Below are positions 46,324 to 54,895 of a stretch of DNA of 64,000 nt, one piece after another (the stretch's first letter is position 1; every line of letters starts with the position of its first letter). The position numbers were made by a program, and so were the translations under genes. This DNA comes from CAVOOW01 sp963697675 (GTDB lineage: Bacteria > Actinomycetota > Actinomycetes > JACCUZ01): the NCBI GenBank assembly GCA_963697675.1, contig CAVOOW010000001.1, positions 186,001-250,000 on the forward strand, written 5' to 3'. The notes under the pieces are model-generated. The model was not told the origin of the DNA, searched no databases, and saw only the letters and a program-made list of their open reading frames with translations.

Positions 46324-48043
46324 GTGGGTTGTGTGGGGGTGGTTTGTTGTGTGGGGGTGGTCGGTTGTGGCCGGGTGGGTAGGGTTCGGGTCCGATGGTT
46401 TTGCCGTCGCGGTGGCGGAACAGGTAGCGCCCGTCGGGTAGTCGGATCAGGGTCCAGCCGCCTTCGTGGCACATCGGGTGGTGCCCGGCACAGGGCAGCG
46501 CCCCGTTGCTGATCCGGGTCGGCCCGCCCAGAGCCCAGTCGAGCAGGTGATGGGCGTCGGCCCAGGCGATCGGGCGGTCGCAGAACGGCACCGCGCAGCG
46601 GTCCCCGTCCCGGGCGATCATCGCCTTGCGCTGCGCCCAACTGAAGAACCGCTGCTCACGGCCCACGATGGTGGCCTGGCCCTGGTCGTTGATCCCGACG
46701 TAGGTGACATCGGCATCACAACCGACCCGGCGCGCGGTCGACCCGGCGATCGGACCCACCCAGCTCAACGTGCCCCCCGGCCCCGCCCCATACCCCTGCC
46801 CCGCGACCGCACCCAACGAGATCCCAGTACCGGTCGCGTCGTTGCCGGTCGTCGCGATACCAGCCGCGCCGTTGCCGGTCGTCGCATCGCCAGCAACGTT
46901 GCCGACCGGTGGGCGCTCGGCCAGCCCGACACCCCAGTCCAACACCGCGCCACCGACACCGACAGCGTCGGCTTGACCGGCGCAGTCACGGTCGCTGTCG
47001 TGATCGTCGCTGTCGTGACCGTCGCTGTCGTGATCGTCGCTGTCGTGACCGTCGCTGTCGTGATCGTCGCTGTCGTGGTCGGGCTCGGGGCCAGGGCCAG
47101 CGTCGCCATCGCGCCCGGCGTCGGTGCCGCTGACACCAGCGCCGTCGCTGTCGCTGGTCGTGACATTGTCGCTGTCGCTGGTCGTGTCGCTGGCCGTGTC
47201 GTTGTCGGGATGGGTGTGTCCGTTGGTCAGGGTGGTCGCGTCCAGGGCGACGATCAGGTGGGCGTGTCCGCCGCCGGTCATCGGTGCGTGCGGGGAACCC
47301 AGGTACTTCCGGCAGATATCCGCGAGCGCGTCCATCCGCTGCTGCGCGGCGGTGCGGGTGTCCCCCGTCACGGGTGGGTTCGCCGCGTCGATCGCGGTCA
47401 TCAACACCGCCCCGGTCACCTCATCGGCCAGCCCCTTGATATGCACCGCACCATCGGGCAACGGGGACAAGGTGATCCCCCGCCGGGCATACCGGCCCAG
47501 CGCGGCGGCATCGGCCGCATCGGGATCCAGGGCATGCCTAAACCGGGTCATCAACGCGGCCACCGCCCGCGGATCCGCCTCACCCGCCACCGCCAACGCC
47601 TCGGCCTCGATCAGTCCGGCGGCCCCGGTCGGGGCGTCCGCCACCGCGGCGGTGATCGCCGTGACATGCCCCAGATCAATATGTCCGTCGGCCAGGGCCT
47701 GCTGGGTTGCGGGCAGCTCCCCCGACCCCAGGGTGCGGGCGGTGCGCACCACACCGGTGGCCTCGCCGGGGGTCATCCGGGTATGCATCCGCGCCCACGC
47801 CCCCGCCGAGAGCGCACCATCAGCCACGTAGGACCCGCGGATGTCGACCTCACGGACCGCGGTCAGGCTCACATAGTCCAACCGGGCCTGCAGACTGCGG
47901 ACCTGCCCCAACAACCCGGACAGCTCATCATGCCCCTCACCGCGCAGCGCCCCGTCCTGCACCGCGGCGACCAGCGCGGCCACCGCGGCGGTGACCGCAC
48001 CCAGCCGGGTAGTCACCGAACCAACCACCATGTCCGAACGCAT
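46319..48043 (-). CDS. DUF222/HNH endonuclease (13E12 repeat-type)
   Basis: The 574-residue protein starts at ATG 48043 (MRSDMVVGSVTTRLGAVTAAVAAL). DUF222 spans about residues 20-290, with RMTPGEATGVVRTARTL and AQQRMDALADICRKYL. The linker contains the acidic tandem repeat DSDGHDSDDHDSD. The HNH nuclease follows near residues 485-535: DRCAVPFCDRPIAWADAHHLLDWALGGPTRISNGALPCAGHHPMCHEGGW, with metal- and base-binding His/Asn in place. The family resembles mycobacterial 13E12 proteins. A LexA-type box covers the start. DUF222-HNH proteins may be linked with mobile repeats. Confidence 0.9.
   Translation of the reverse strand: MRSDMVVGSVTTRLGAVTAAVAALVAAVQDGALRGEGHDELSGLLGQVRSLQARLDYVSLTAVREVDIRGSYVADGALSAGAWARMHTRMTPGEATGVVRTARTLGSGELPATQQALADGHIDLGHVTAITAAVADAPTGAAGLIEAEALAVAGEADPRAVAALMTRFRHALDPDAADAAALGRYARRGITLSPLPDGAVHIKGLADEVTGAVLMTAIDAANPPVTGDTRTAAQQRMDALADICRKYLGSPHAPMTGGGHAHLIVALDATTLTNGHTHPDNDTASDTTSDSDNVTTSDSDGAGVSGTDAGRDGDAGPGPEPDHDSDDHDSDGHDSDDHDSDGHDSDDHDSDRDCAGQADAVGVGGAVLDWGVGLAERPPVGNVAGDATTGNGAAGIATTGNDATGTGISLGAVAGQGYGAGPGGTLSWVGPIAGSTARRVGCDADVTYVGINDQGQATIVGREQRFFSWAQRKAMIARDGDRCAVPFCDRPIAWADAHHLLDWALGGPTRISNGALPCAGHHPMCHEGGWTLIRLPDGRYLFRHRDGKTIGPEPYPPGHNRPPPHNKPPPHNPP
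46991..47080. repeat. 30-bp tandem repeat inside the HNH gene
   Basis: Three 30-bp units starting GTCGCTGTCGTGATCGTCGC run from 46991 to 47080; the third differs at the end. Within the gene they encode repeats of DHDSD and GHDSD. The array can expand or shrink without changing the frame. Confidence 0.85.
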
Positions 48044-48046
48044 GTT
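48035..48046. promoter_or_regulatory. LexA/SOS box overlapping the HNH start
   Basis: GAAC-GCAT-GTTC on the plus strand fits the actinobacterial LexA box GAACN4GTTC, and the flanks extend it to CGAAC...GTTCG. It overlaps the ATG at 48041-48043, so LexA would block transcription or translation initiation. Similar boxes occur at mycobacterial 13E12 genes. Confidence 0.72.
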
Positions 48047-48227
48047 CGATTCTACCGTGCCGGTCAGACACCACACGAGCACTGAACCCCGACTGTGGAC
48101 AACCATTACCTCCATCCACAACCAGGCCAGCCTCCCTGCCTCCGCCCGCCGCTCGTACCCCCGAAACGCCGACGCCAACGCCAGCAACCCCGCCCGGCGC
48201 TGGGCACGACGCTGGGTCCGCCCCACC

Positions 48228-48392
48228 CCAAGTCCAGCATGATCGACTTCGAAAGACGCCGGCCGACCCCGCACCGACACGCGCCGCGTCGGGAACTGCA
48301 TGATCGACTTGGAAGAGGAGGGGGCGCGGCGAGCGCAGACGACCAAGAGCGAGCGACCGCGCCCGACACCAAGTCCTGCATGATCGACTTGG
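48228..48392. repeat. three copies of a dispersed palindromic element
   Basis: Copy A (48228-48251) and copy C (48369-48392) have CCAAGTC, a 10-bp spacer and GACTTCG or GACTTGG, so C is a perfect 7-bp inverted repeat. Copy B (48297-48315) keeps the TGCATGATCGACTTGGAAG core only. The 369 bp between the HNH start and the VOC gene hold nothing else but these, and no ORF is convincing there. Confidence 0.7.
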
Positions 48393-48412
48393 AAGGGGGG
48401 CGGCGGGGTGCT

Positions 48413-48889
48413 TCAAGCGGCCGCTACGGCCTTTCGGAGGACCTCCAGGTCGATCTTCCTCATCGTGAGCATGGACTGAACGGCCCGCTGAGCCCGTTCG
48501 GGGTCCGGGTCCTTCAGCAACGTGAGCAGCTCGGTGGGGATGATCTGCCAGGACACGCCGTACTTGTCCTTCAGCCAGCCGCACTGGCTCTCCTGGCCGC
48601 CTCCCTCGAGGAGCCGGTCCCAGTAGTGGTCGACCTCGTCCTGTGAGTCACAGCTGACCATGAAGGAGACGGATTCGTTGAAGTCGAACGCGGTTCCGCC
48701 GTTGAGCGCGTGGAACTCCTGTCCGTTGAGCTCGAAGCCCACGGTCATGACCGAACCCGGCTCTCCCATGCCGCCGTCGCCGAAGCGATCGACGGACAGG
48801 ATCCGGGAGTCCTTGAAGACGGAGGTGTAGAAGGTCGCAGCCTCCTCTGCCTGGGTGTCGAACCACAGCCACGGAGTGATCTTCTGCAT
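48413..48889 (-). CDS. VOC family protein (3-demethylubiquinone methyltransferase-like)
   Basis: The 158-residue protein starts MQKITPWLWFDTQAEEAATFYTSVFKDSRIL and has FDFNESVSFMVSCDSQDEVDHYWDRLLEGGG with WLKDKYGVSWQIIPTELL, the pattern of the 3-dmu-9_3-mt/PhnB group. It follows the HNH upstream region. Substrate is unknown. Confidence 0.92.
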   Translation of the reverse strand: MQKITPWLWFDTQAEEAATFYTSVFKDSRILSVDRFGDGGMGEPGSVMTVGFELNGQEFHALNGGTAFDFNESVSFMVSCDSQDEVDHYWDRLLEGGGQESQCGWLKDKYGVSWQIIPTELLTLLKDPDPERAQRAVQSMLTMRKIDLEVLRKAVAAA

Positions 48890-49057
48890 GGTGAGTCGTC
48901 CTTTCGTGTTCCTGGCGGCCCGATCTGGACCTTACTGCCGAGGTGCTGTCACCACGAGGTCGAAGCCGACCTGCCGGTCTCGACATCGGGCGGCCAACTT
49001 CTTCGGCCGCGGGAAATCGCATCGCCGTGGGCCACCACCGTCGCCAGGATGGGCCGC

Positions 49058-49588
49058 ATGCCGCAACTTCGTACGGCCCACACGGCCAATCTGGACGACG
49101 CCACTCTGCATGCAGGTCGCGCCCTGCTCTACGACGTCTTCGACGACATGACCGACGAGGACTGGGAGCACGCCCTCGGCGGCATCCACGCCCTGGTCTG
49201 GGAAGAAGACGAACTGATCGGGCACGCCTCGTTGATCCAGCGCCGACTTCTCCACGGCGGGCGGGCCTTGCGCACCGGCTATGTGGAAGGCGTCGGCGTG
49301 CGCGCGGATCGGCGCGGGCGCGGTCATGGCGCAGCGATGATGGCCGCGCTCGAGCAGGTGGTCAGTCGCGCGTACGACGTCGGTGCCCTCGGCGCATCCG
49401 ACGAGGCGGCTGAGTTCTATGCAGCGCGTGGCTGGCAGCGCTGGCTAGGCCCGTCATCGGCGCTCACTCCCAGCGGCATCGCGCCAACGACAGAGGACGA
49501 CGGCTGCATCTACGTCTTCCCGTTGAGCGCCCCGCTGGACCTGTCCGGCGAGCTGACGTGCGACTGGCGCGACGGCGACGTCTGGTAG
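49058..49588 (+). CDS. aminoglycoside 2'-N-acetyltransferase-like (AAC(2')-I family)
   Basis: The 176-residue GNAT protein matches the mycobacterial AAC(2')-I family as I know it over its whole length: DWEHALGGIHALVWEEDELIGHASLIQRRLLHGG, then LRTGYVEGVGVRADRRGRGHGAAMM and the family-specific end SGELTCDWRDGDVW. Acetyl-CoA would bind at VRADRRGRGHG. It probably acetylates 2' amino groups of aminoglycosides, although the physiological substrate in intrinsic cases is often unknown. The ATG at 49049 is an alternative start. Confidence 0.83.
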   Translation: MPQLRTAHTANLDDATLHAGRALLYDVFDDMTDEDWEHALGGIHALVWEEDELIGHASLIQRRLLHGGRALRTGYVEGVGVRADRRGRGHGAAMMAALEQVVSRAYDVGALGASDEAAEFYAARGWQRWLGPSSALTPSGIAPTTEDDGCIYVFPLSAPLDLSGELTCDWRDGDVW

Positions 49589-49593
49589 CCAAC

Positions 49594-50388
49594 TCAGGTC
49601 GGATCGGCTGTCGCGACGTAGCAGCCGTTCGCCGAGGTCGCGCGCCCCGCGCGTACCAGCTCATCGAGCTGTGCACGTGCCTGCGCGATGGGCCACCTCA
49701 CCGCTCGCGCGAGATCGGCCGGCGTCGCCTCGAGCAACGTGGCGAGGAAGCTGGCCGTCACCAAGCCATGGTCCTGCCCGGCGCCGACGGCGAACCGGTG
49801 ACAGGTGAGCTCGATCAGCGACGACGGCCATCCGCTCTGGTTCTCCTGCACACCGGCTCTGGTCACCAGCAGCTGACGCTGCAGCTCGACGATCGCGCGC
49901 TGATAGCGGTTGCGGTCACCGATCAGGGTGCGCAGCTCGGCACTCGGCAGCGGTTCGCCGGCCAGCGCCCGGGCGATCTCGTGTGCAGTCGGAGACAGCG
50001 GCAGCGACTCATGGTCGTCGATCTCGCCCTTGCCCGGATAGAGCGCCGCGAGCAGCGCGGGCGACAGGAACGAGCCGCGTCCCGCGAGGAAGGCTCCGTA
50101 CCAGGCGAGGCCCCGCCGGGGCAGCTCGTCCTTCCATGCCCACACCTTCGCCTCGTCTGCCCCCATGCCGGTCGCGAACGGCTCGGTGTCCTCACCGGTC
50201 ACTGCCTCCCACAACGAGGGCACGAGAAGCCGCGGCGTCGGGAAGAGCAGCGCGAAACCGACGTCGTCGACGAAGCTCGCCGCCCGCTCGATCGACCCGA
50301 CACGGCGGCCGGCGACCCACCACCGTCGGGCGCGAGCACGGCCGAGCCGGACCTCCGCGGAATCGCCAGCCGTCCTCGTGTGCGCCAC
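49594..50388 (-). CDS. winged-helix/AlkZ-related protein
   Basis: The 264-residue protein contains GRRVGSIERAASFVDDVGFALLFPTPRLLVPSLWEAV, GSFLSPALLAALYPGKG and ELRTLIGDRNRYQRAIVELQRQLLVTRAGV. The last part looks like a winged helix of the AlkZ-like DNA glycosylase superfamily, but active-site residues are not clearly identified. The assignment to AlkZ-related proteins is tentative. It is convergent with the acetyltransferase, with 5 bp between stops. Confidence 0.55.
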   Translation of the reverse strand: MAHTRTAGDSAEVRLGRARARRWWVAGRRVGSIERAASFVDDVGFALLFPTPRLLVPSLWEAVTGEDTEPFATGMGADEAKVWAWKDELPRRGLAWYGAFLAGRGSFLSPALLAALYPGKGEIDDHESLPLSPTAHEIARALAGEPLPSAELRTLIGDRNRYQRAIVELQRQLLVTRAGVQENQSGWPSSLIELTCHRFAVGAGQDHGLVTASFLATLLEATPADLARAVRWPIAQARAQLDELVRAGRATSANGCYVATADPT

Positions 50389-50487
50389 CGGGCCATCGAA
50401 CCATCACGATGTGACAGCAGCCTGTTGCCGCGGCACGGCCACCGGACTACAAAGGCGGGATCACCCCACCGAGGGCGAGGAGCCGAG

Positions 50488-50919
50488 ATGGCGCTCATCG
50501 ACACAACTGGGCTGCACCACGTGCGGCTGACCGTCTGTGACCTCGCGCGATCGCGCGCCTTCTACGAAGAGATCCTCGGCTTCGAGGTGGCAGCCCAGTC
50601 CCCCGGCGACCCGAGCGACCCCGCGGTCCGCGCGGACCCGGCTCAGCTGTACGGAGGTGTCGTGTACCAGACCAACGGCATCCTGTTCGGACTGAGACCG
50701 GTTGCCGCGACCGGCGACACGTTCGACTCTGGACGCACGGGCCTCGACCACCTCAGCTTCGCTGTGGCGAACCGTGGGGTTCTCGAGAAGGCCATTACTG
50801 CGTTGGAGGAGAAGGGAATCACCCACGGTGAGATCACCGACCTTGCCGCTTTCGGGATCGCGATCCTCTCGTTCAGCGACCCGGACGGCGTACATCTGGA
50901 GCTGACCGCACCGCTCTGA
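50488..50919 (+). CDS. VOC family protein (glyoxalase-type)
   Basis: The 143-residue protein starts MALIDTTGLHHVRLTVCDLARSRAFYEEILGFEV and closes with LSFSDPDGVHLELTAPL. It is a typical two-module VOC protein with His and Glu metal ligands at GLHHVRL and LELTA. It is divergent from the AlkZ-related gene, 100 bp away. Confidence 0.92.
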   Translation: MALIDTTGLHHVRLTVCDLARSRAFYEEILGFEVAAQSPGDPSDPAVRADPAQLYGGVVYQTNGILFGLRPVAATGDTFDSGRTGLDHLSFAVANRGVLEKAITALEEKGITHGEITDLAAFGIAILSFSDPDGVHLELTAPL

Positions 50920-50933
50920 CAGCGACGTATCGG

Positions 50934-51134
50934 TTACGACGAAGGTTGGGGAACGTTGCACTTGACCTTCGGGTTGGCGCCGACATAGTTCAACGGGCCT
51001 GCCGCTACGGTCACCGCGGTCGAGCTGACCTTTGCGCAACTCGCGTCCGAGTTCGAGAAGTAGTCGCGCTGCGCAGCCGCTGCCACGCCGATGACAAGCC
51101 AGACCCCGAGCAGAACCGCAACGATCAGGCGCAT
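50934..51134 (-). CDS. small exported/membrane protein
   Basis: The 66-residue protein is MRLIVAVLLGVWLVIGVAAAAQRDYFSN followed by SDASCAKVSSTAVTVAAGPLNYVGANPKVKC. One N-terminal helix and two Cys residues placed for a disulfide suggest an exported or anchored protein. GGAAGG precedes the ATG. It resembles a recurring actinobacterial small protein of unknown role. Confidence 0.7.
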   Translation of the reverse strand: MRLIVAVLLGVWLVIGVAAAAQRDYFSNSDASCAKVSSTAVTVAAGPLNYVGANPKVKCNVPQPSS

Positions 51135-51363
51135 GGCTACCTTCCGATGTGAGTGAGGGCTGAGGCTCTAGGCCGTGGAGGGTGTTCTTTCCCACTCATG
51201 CCTGTCGAAACCCAAGAGTTGGGAAACCGGGGTGCGGGGGGAATCCCCCCTGCCGGTGTGCGGTGAACCGGGCGGATGCGGGGTGCAAATCGGCTATCTC
51301 GCAACAAGCGACGCGGGCAACGTCGAACTGTCCAGTTCTGCACGCACTCATTCCGGAGGAAAC

Positions 51364-52813
51364 ATGCGACCAGCATGGACAGTCATCGCGGTATTCATTC
51401 TCGGCGCAGCCGCCGGCGCGGGAGGCGCCGCCGCAACCGCCACCTCGGACGAGGTCTCACATCAGCAGGCCCGGCTGGTCGCGCGATCGGTGCTCCCGTC
51501 GGCGACGTTCCGGGCCGGCTCGCCGCCGTCGGGCGCGTTCTTCACCGCGCAGAACCGCATCGACGCGGCGGCGAACGGCGTTCCCGCTCCGGCGACCGGA
51601 GCGGTGTTCGACAGCCAGCCGGTGCAGGGTGTCAGCGCTGTGATACCGGCCGGGCACGGGCAGTACTGGGCGCTGGCGGACAACGGCTACGGCACGCGGG
51701 ACACCTCCGCGGACTGGCAGCTACCCATCTACCGGATGGACCTCGGACTCGGGACCAGGCCAGCCCCGCAGCTGGTGGAGACGGTGCTGCTCAGCGATCC
51801 GAACCACTACGTACCGTGGAAGACGGTGTGTGACCCGACGGTCGGCACCGACCTGCCGCCGTTCACCTTCAACGTGTTGCCCACGAGCAAGCCCGCCGCG
51901 TGCGGGACGGACCCCGGCAGCGCGGCTGCTCACGGGATTCGACTTCGACCCCGAGTCGATCGAGGTCGACCAGGCGGGCACGTTCTGGATCGGTGACGAG
52001 TTCGGCCCGTTCGTGCTGCACGTCGACCGCCACGGTCGGCTGCTCGAAGCACCCATCGCGGCGCCTGGCATCAAGTCGCCGCAGAACCCGACGCTGAACG
52101 TGTCTGCGGGCGAGCAGCCCACGGTCGCGCAGAGCCGCGGACTGGAGAGCATGGCCATCGACCCCAGCCGCAAGCACCTCTACCCGATGCTCGAGGGAGC
52201 CGTCGGCGACGACGATCCGCAGGACGTGCGGATCCTCGAGCTCGACCTACGCACTCACCGCTACACCGACAACGTCAAGCGGGTACGCCTCGAGATGCCT
52301 GGTGCCAAGGTCAACCTGACCGGCCTCACCCTGGTCGGCGGGGCGCCGGCCTACCCCGGCAGCGTCGCGCCCACCGGCACTGGTGGTGAGTCCGCCCCCG
52401 AGCTGACCGCCGTCAACGCCCACCAGTTCCTGATGATCGAACGCGACGGCGCCGGCGATGCAGTGACCGCGCCGAGGTTCAAGAAGGTCTTCCTGGTCGA
52501 CACAGCCGGTGTCGGCAACGGCGGCTATGTGAACAAGAGCCTGCTCGCCGACCTGATGGCCATCCCGGATCCTGCGCATGTCGGCAACGACGGCGACTTC
52601 TTCCGGTTCCCGTTCAACACGATCGAGTCGGTGCACGTGGTCAGCCCCGACACGATCCTGACCGCGAACGACAACAACTACCCGTTCTCCAACGCCCGCT
52701 CGCGCAGCCGGACCAACGAGCGGACGGGACCGTTGGCACCTGACGACAACGAGTTCATTCTCATCAAGCTCGGAGACCGACTCAAGGTCGACCAGCGGAT
52801 CCTCACGCCCTGA
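51364..52813 (+). CDS. secreted phytase-like esterase (frameshifted)
   Basis: Starts behind GGAGG at ATG 51364, with a signal peptide (MRPAWTVIAVFILGAAAGAGGAAATA). The first frame runs through VSAVIPAGHGQYWALADNGYG to PGSA; the second begins RLLTGFDFDPESIEVDQAGTFWIGDEFGPFVLHVD and ends ILIKLGDRLKVDQRILTP. One extra G near 51919-51924 separates them; about 482 residues when joined. The pattern SIEVD...FWIGDEFGPF is that of the 'esterase-like activity of phytase' family of beta-propeller proteins. It is probably exported and acts on phosphorylated or ester substrates. Confidence 0.85.
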
Positions 52814-52924
52814 CGGGATCACTGCTGACCCGGCTGCACCTGTTCGCTCAGAGCGTCAACGACGCGGGCTGCGGCCGGGTCACCCGTCGCGTTCACTGAC
52901 CTGAACAAGGTTGGTGATGACGAC

Positions 52925-53920
52925 ATGGCAGTTCCAAGCGATGGCGGGATGTTCCCGTCGCTCAGCCCCGAGGACGCGTCCGACGCGGCCATGGATGCGT
53001 ACTCACGCGTCGTGTCCTCCGTTGCCGAGTCGCTGACGCCACACGTGGCGGCTCTGCAGGTGTCGGCCGGTCGCGGGCGCGGGCGACTCATCGGTGCCGG
53101 GTCGGCCGTGCTCTTCACCGGTGACGGGTTCATGCTCACCAACGCGCACGTCGTCGCCGGCGCCACAGCCGGGGTCGCTTCGTTCACCGACGGGACCGAA
53201 GCCGAGATCGACGTGATCGGCTCCGATCCGCTCTCGGACCTGGCCGTGATCCGCGGCCGCGGCACGACGCCACCGCCGGCCACGTTCGGCGACGCGGCGA
53301 CGCTTCGTGTCGGCCAGCTCGTCGTGGCAGTCGGCAACCCGCTCGGTCTCGCCGGATCGGTCACGGCCGGAGTCGTCAGTGCTGTCGGACGGTCGCTGCC
53401 CACCCGCGCTGGTCGAGCCGGCCGCATGGTCGAGGACGTGATCCAGACCGACGCCGCACTGAACCCGGGCAGCTCCGGCGGAGCACTCGCAGACTCCGCG
53501 GGACGGGTGGTCGGCATCAACACCGCCGTTGCCGGAGTAGGTCTCGGCCTTGCCGTGCCGGTGAACGCAACGACCCGACGCATCATCGGCTCCTTGCTGC
53601 GCGACGGGAGGGTGCGCCGGGCCTACCTGGGCCTGGTCAGCACACCAGCCCCGTTGCCAGCGCCGATCGCGCAGCGCACCGGCCAACGCAACGCGCTGCG
53701 CGTCGTCGACGTCGTCGCCGGATCTCCGGCGGACCGGGCCGGGTTGAAGGCAGGCGACCTCGTCCTGTCCGCGGGGCGGCGGCCGGTCGCGGAAGCGCAG
53801 AGCCTGCAGAGGCTGCTGTTCGGAGATGCCGTCGACGTGCCGTTGCCCATGACCGTGTTGCGGAACGGCGCCATGGTTGACGTCATCGCCATGCCGACCG
53901 AGCTGCCCGCCACGGGCTGA
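52925..53920 (+). CDS. HtrA-like serine protease with PDZ domain, no anchor
   Basis: The 331-residue protein has catalytic residues in MLTNAHVVAG (His), LSDLAVIRG (Asp) and NPGSSGGALADSAG (Ser). A PDZ domain follows from about residue 240 (VVDVVAGSPADRAGLKAGDLVLSAG). Unlike the protease at 10822 it has no transmembrane helix or signal peptide, so it is probably cytoplasmic. HtrA proteases usually act outside the membrane, so this is unusual. Confidence 0.9.
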   Translation: MAVPSDGGMFPSLSPEDASDAAMDAYSRVVSSVAESLTPHVAALQVSAGRGRGRLIGAGSAVLFTGDGFMLTNAHVVAGATAGVASFTDGTEAEIDVIGSDPLSDLAVIRGRGTTPPPATFGDAATLRVGQLVVAVGNPLGLAGSVTAGVVSAVGRSLPTRAGRAGRMVEDVIQTDAALNPGSSGGALADSAGRVVGINTAVAGVGLGLAVPVNATTRRIIGSLLRDGRVRRAYLGLVSTPAPLPAPIAQRTGQRNALRVVDVVAGSPADRAGLKAGDLVLSAGRRPVAEAQSLQRLLFGDAVDVPLPMTVLRNGAMVDVIAMPTELPATG

Positions 53921-53929
53921 CCCGCGGAG

Positions 53930-54310
53930 TCAGCCCGCGCCCGGACCGTCGACGTTGAACACCGGATCGCCCTGACCGGCCCGCACCACGACGGCTGAGC
54001 CAGGCTCACCCGAGGGGTTGCCTTCCCGGTGGATCTCGTGCGGCGCGATGTAGATGAAGTCTCCGGGTACGGCATCGAGGCTGTCCCCGCCGTCCGGGCC
54101 GAACTCCATCCGCATCGAACCGGTCAAGACGTAGATGGTTGATTCGTATTCGCCGTGGTGATGCCAGCCCGACACCGCTCCCGGCTGGGTGTGCGCGACT
54201 CCCGCCCAGAGTCCGCCGGTGTTGAAGGCCTGCTCCCGGAGCATGCCGGGTGTCTGCGAGTTCTCGGTCCGTTCCGCCGGCCTTACCAGGCGTACGCCGT
54301 CCATGGGCAC
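53930..54310 (-). CDS. cupin domain protein
   Basis: The 126-residue protein has the first cupin motif GWHHHGEYESTIYVLTGSMRMEFG and the second PGDFIYIAPHEIHREGNPSG, with His and Glu metal ligands. It is a small single-cupin protein; the bound ligand is unknown. It is convergent with the PDZ protease, 9 bp away. Confidence 0.92.
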   Translation of the reverse strand: MPMDGVRLVRPAERTENSQTPGMLREQAFNTGGLWAGVAHTQPGAVSGWHHHGEYESTIYVLTGSMRMEFGPDGGDSLDAVPGDFIYIAPHEIHREGNPSGEPGSAVVVRAGQGDPVFNVDGPGAG

Positions 54311-54447
54311 TCCTCACAGGTGGCGCTCGGGTCGCGACTGTCCTCGCGCCCATCTCATCACGGCGGAGATCTCGAGTTGGGCGGCGCGTCACGCAGGTTT
54401 TACGCCAGCGCAGCCTCGATGAGATGAGCGCACGCCAGTCTCTTCCC

Positions 54448-54591
54448 ATGGACAAACCAAGCATCTTCTCCCTGCGCTGTGACTGCGGCGACACGATCGA
54501 GCCGTGCGTCAGCTGCGCGGAACCTCGCTGCGCGACGTGCGAGCCGTACGTCTCCGACGACTGTGTCGTGGTCTTCGCCGCCGCCAGCTGA
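54448..54591 (+). CDS. small cysteine-rich protein
   Basis: The 47-residue frame from ATG 54448 is MDKPSIFSLRCDCGDTIEPCVSCAEPRCATCEPYVSDD and a short tail. Seven Cys residues, arranged CxC, CxxC, CxxC, suggest a small zinc ribbon or metal-binding protein. An upstream in-frame ATG at 54424 is possible. No ribosome-binding site stands out. It is recorded as a real but unproven gene. Confidence 0.5.
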   Translation: MDKPSIFSLRCDCGDTIEPCVSCAEPRCATCEPYVSDDCVVVFAAAS

Positions 54592-54682
54592 CCACGGACA
54601 GTGCGAGCACTTCACGGCGACAAGAACGCCGCACGTATCAGGACGCAGCGCTGCGGCCTCACCTGTTCAGGGAGGTAACGCT

Positions 54683-54895
54683 GTGGAGTTCGTTGATTGC
54701 CCGACGTGCGCGTCGCCGGCTGAGGTCGAATCGTCCTCGAAGGTTTTCAGCACCGACGGTCCGGTGGAGCTCGTGAAGATCAGCTGCGTGAGGCGCCACT
54801 GGTTTCTGCTGCCACACGACATGCTTGCCTCTCCGTCGACGGCCGATGGCGCGAGTCCATCATCCGCACCGACCGCCATCCGTTGGGTCAGCTGA
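54683..54895 (+). CDS. small zinc-ribbon-like protein
   Basis: The 70-residue protein starts at GTG 54683, with GGGAGG 7 nt before it. It reads VEFVDCPTCASPAEVESSSKVFS, then ELVKISCVRRHWFLLPHDML. The CxxC pair and a later Cys/His could bind zinc. A number of actinobacteria carry similar short proteins. It follows the Cys-rich frame by about 90 bp. Confidence 0.58.
   Translation: MEFVDCPTCASPAEVESSSKVFSTDGPVELVKISCVRRHWFLLPHDMLASPSTADGASPSSAPTAIRWVS

Noticed and set aside
46991..47080. Possible CRISPR array
   Set aside because: The 30-bp units are directly adjacent without spacers and form part of a coding linker.
46466..48085. Rightward 539-residue frame opposite the HNH gene
   Set aside because: It has repetitive composition from the GC-rich repeats and no family; the HNH gene with DUF222 is on the minus strand.
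48228..48392. Possible CRISPR or IS terminal repeats
   Set aside because: Three short cores with irregular spacing of 45-70 bp, no spacers of equal length, no transposase and no target duplication.
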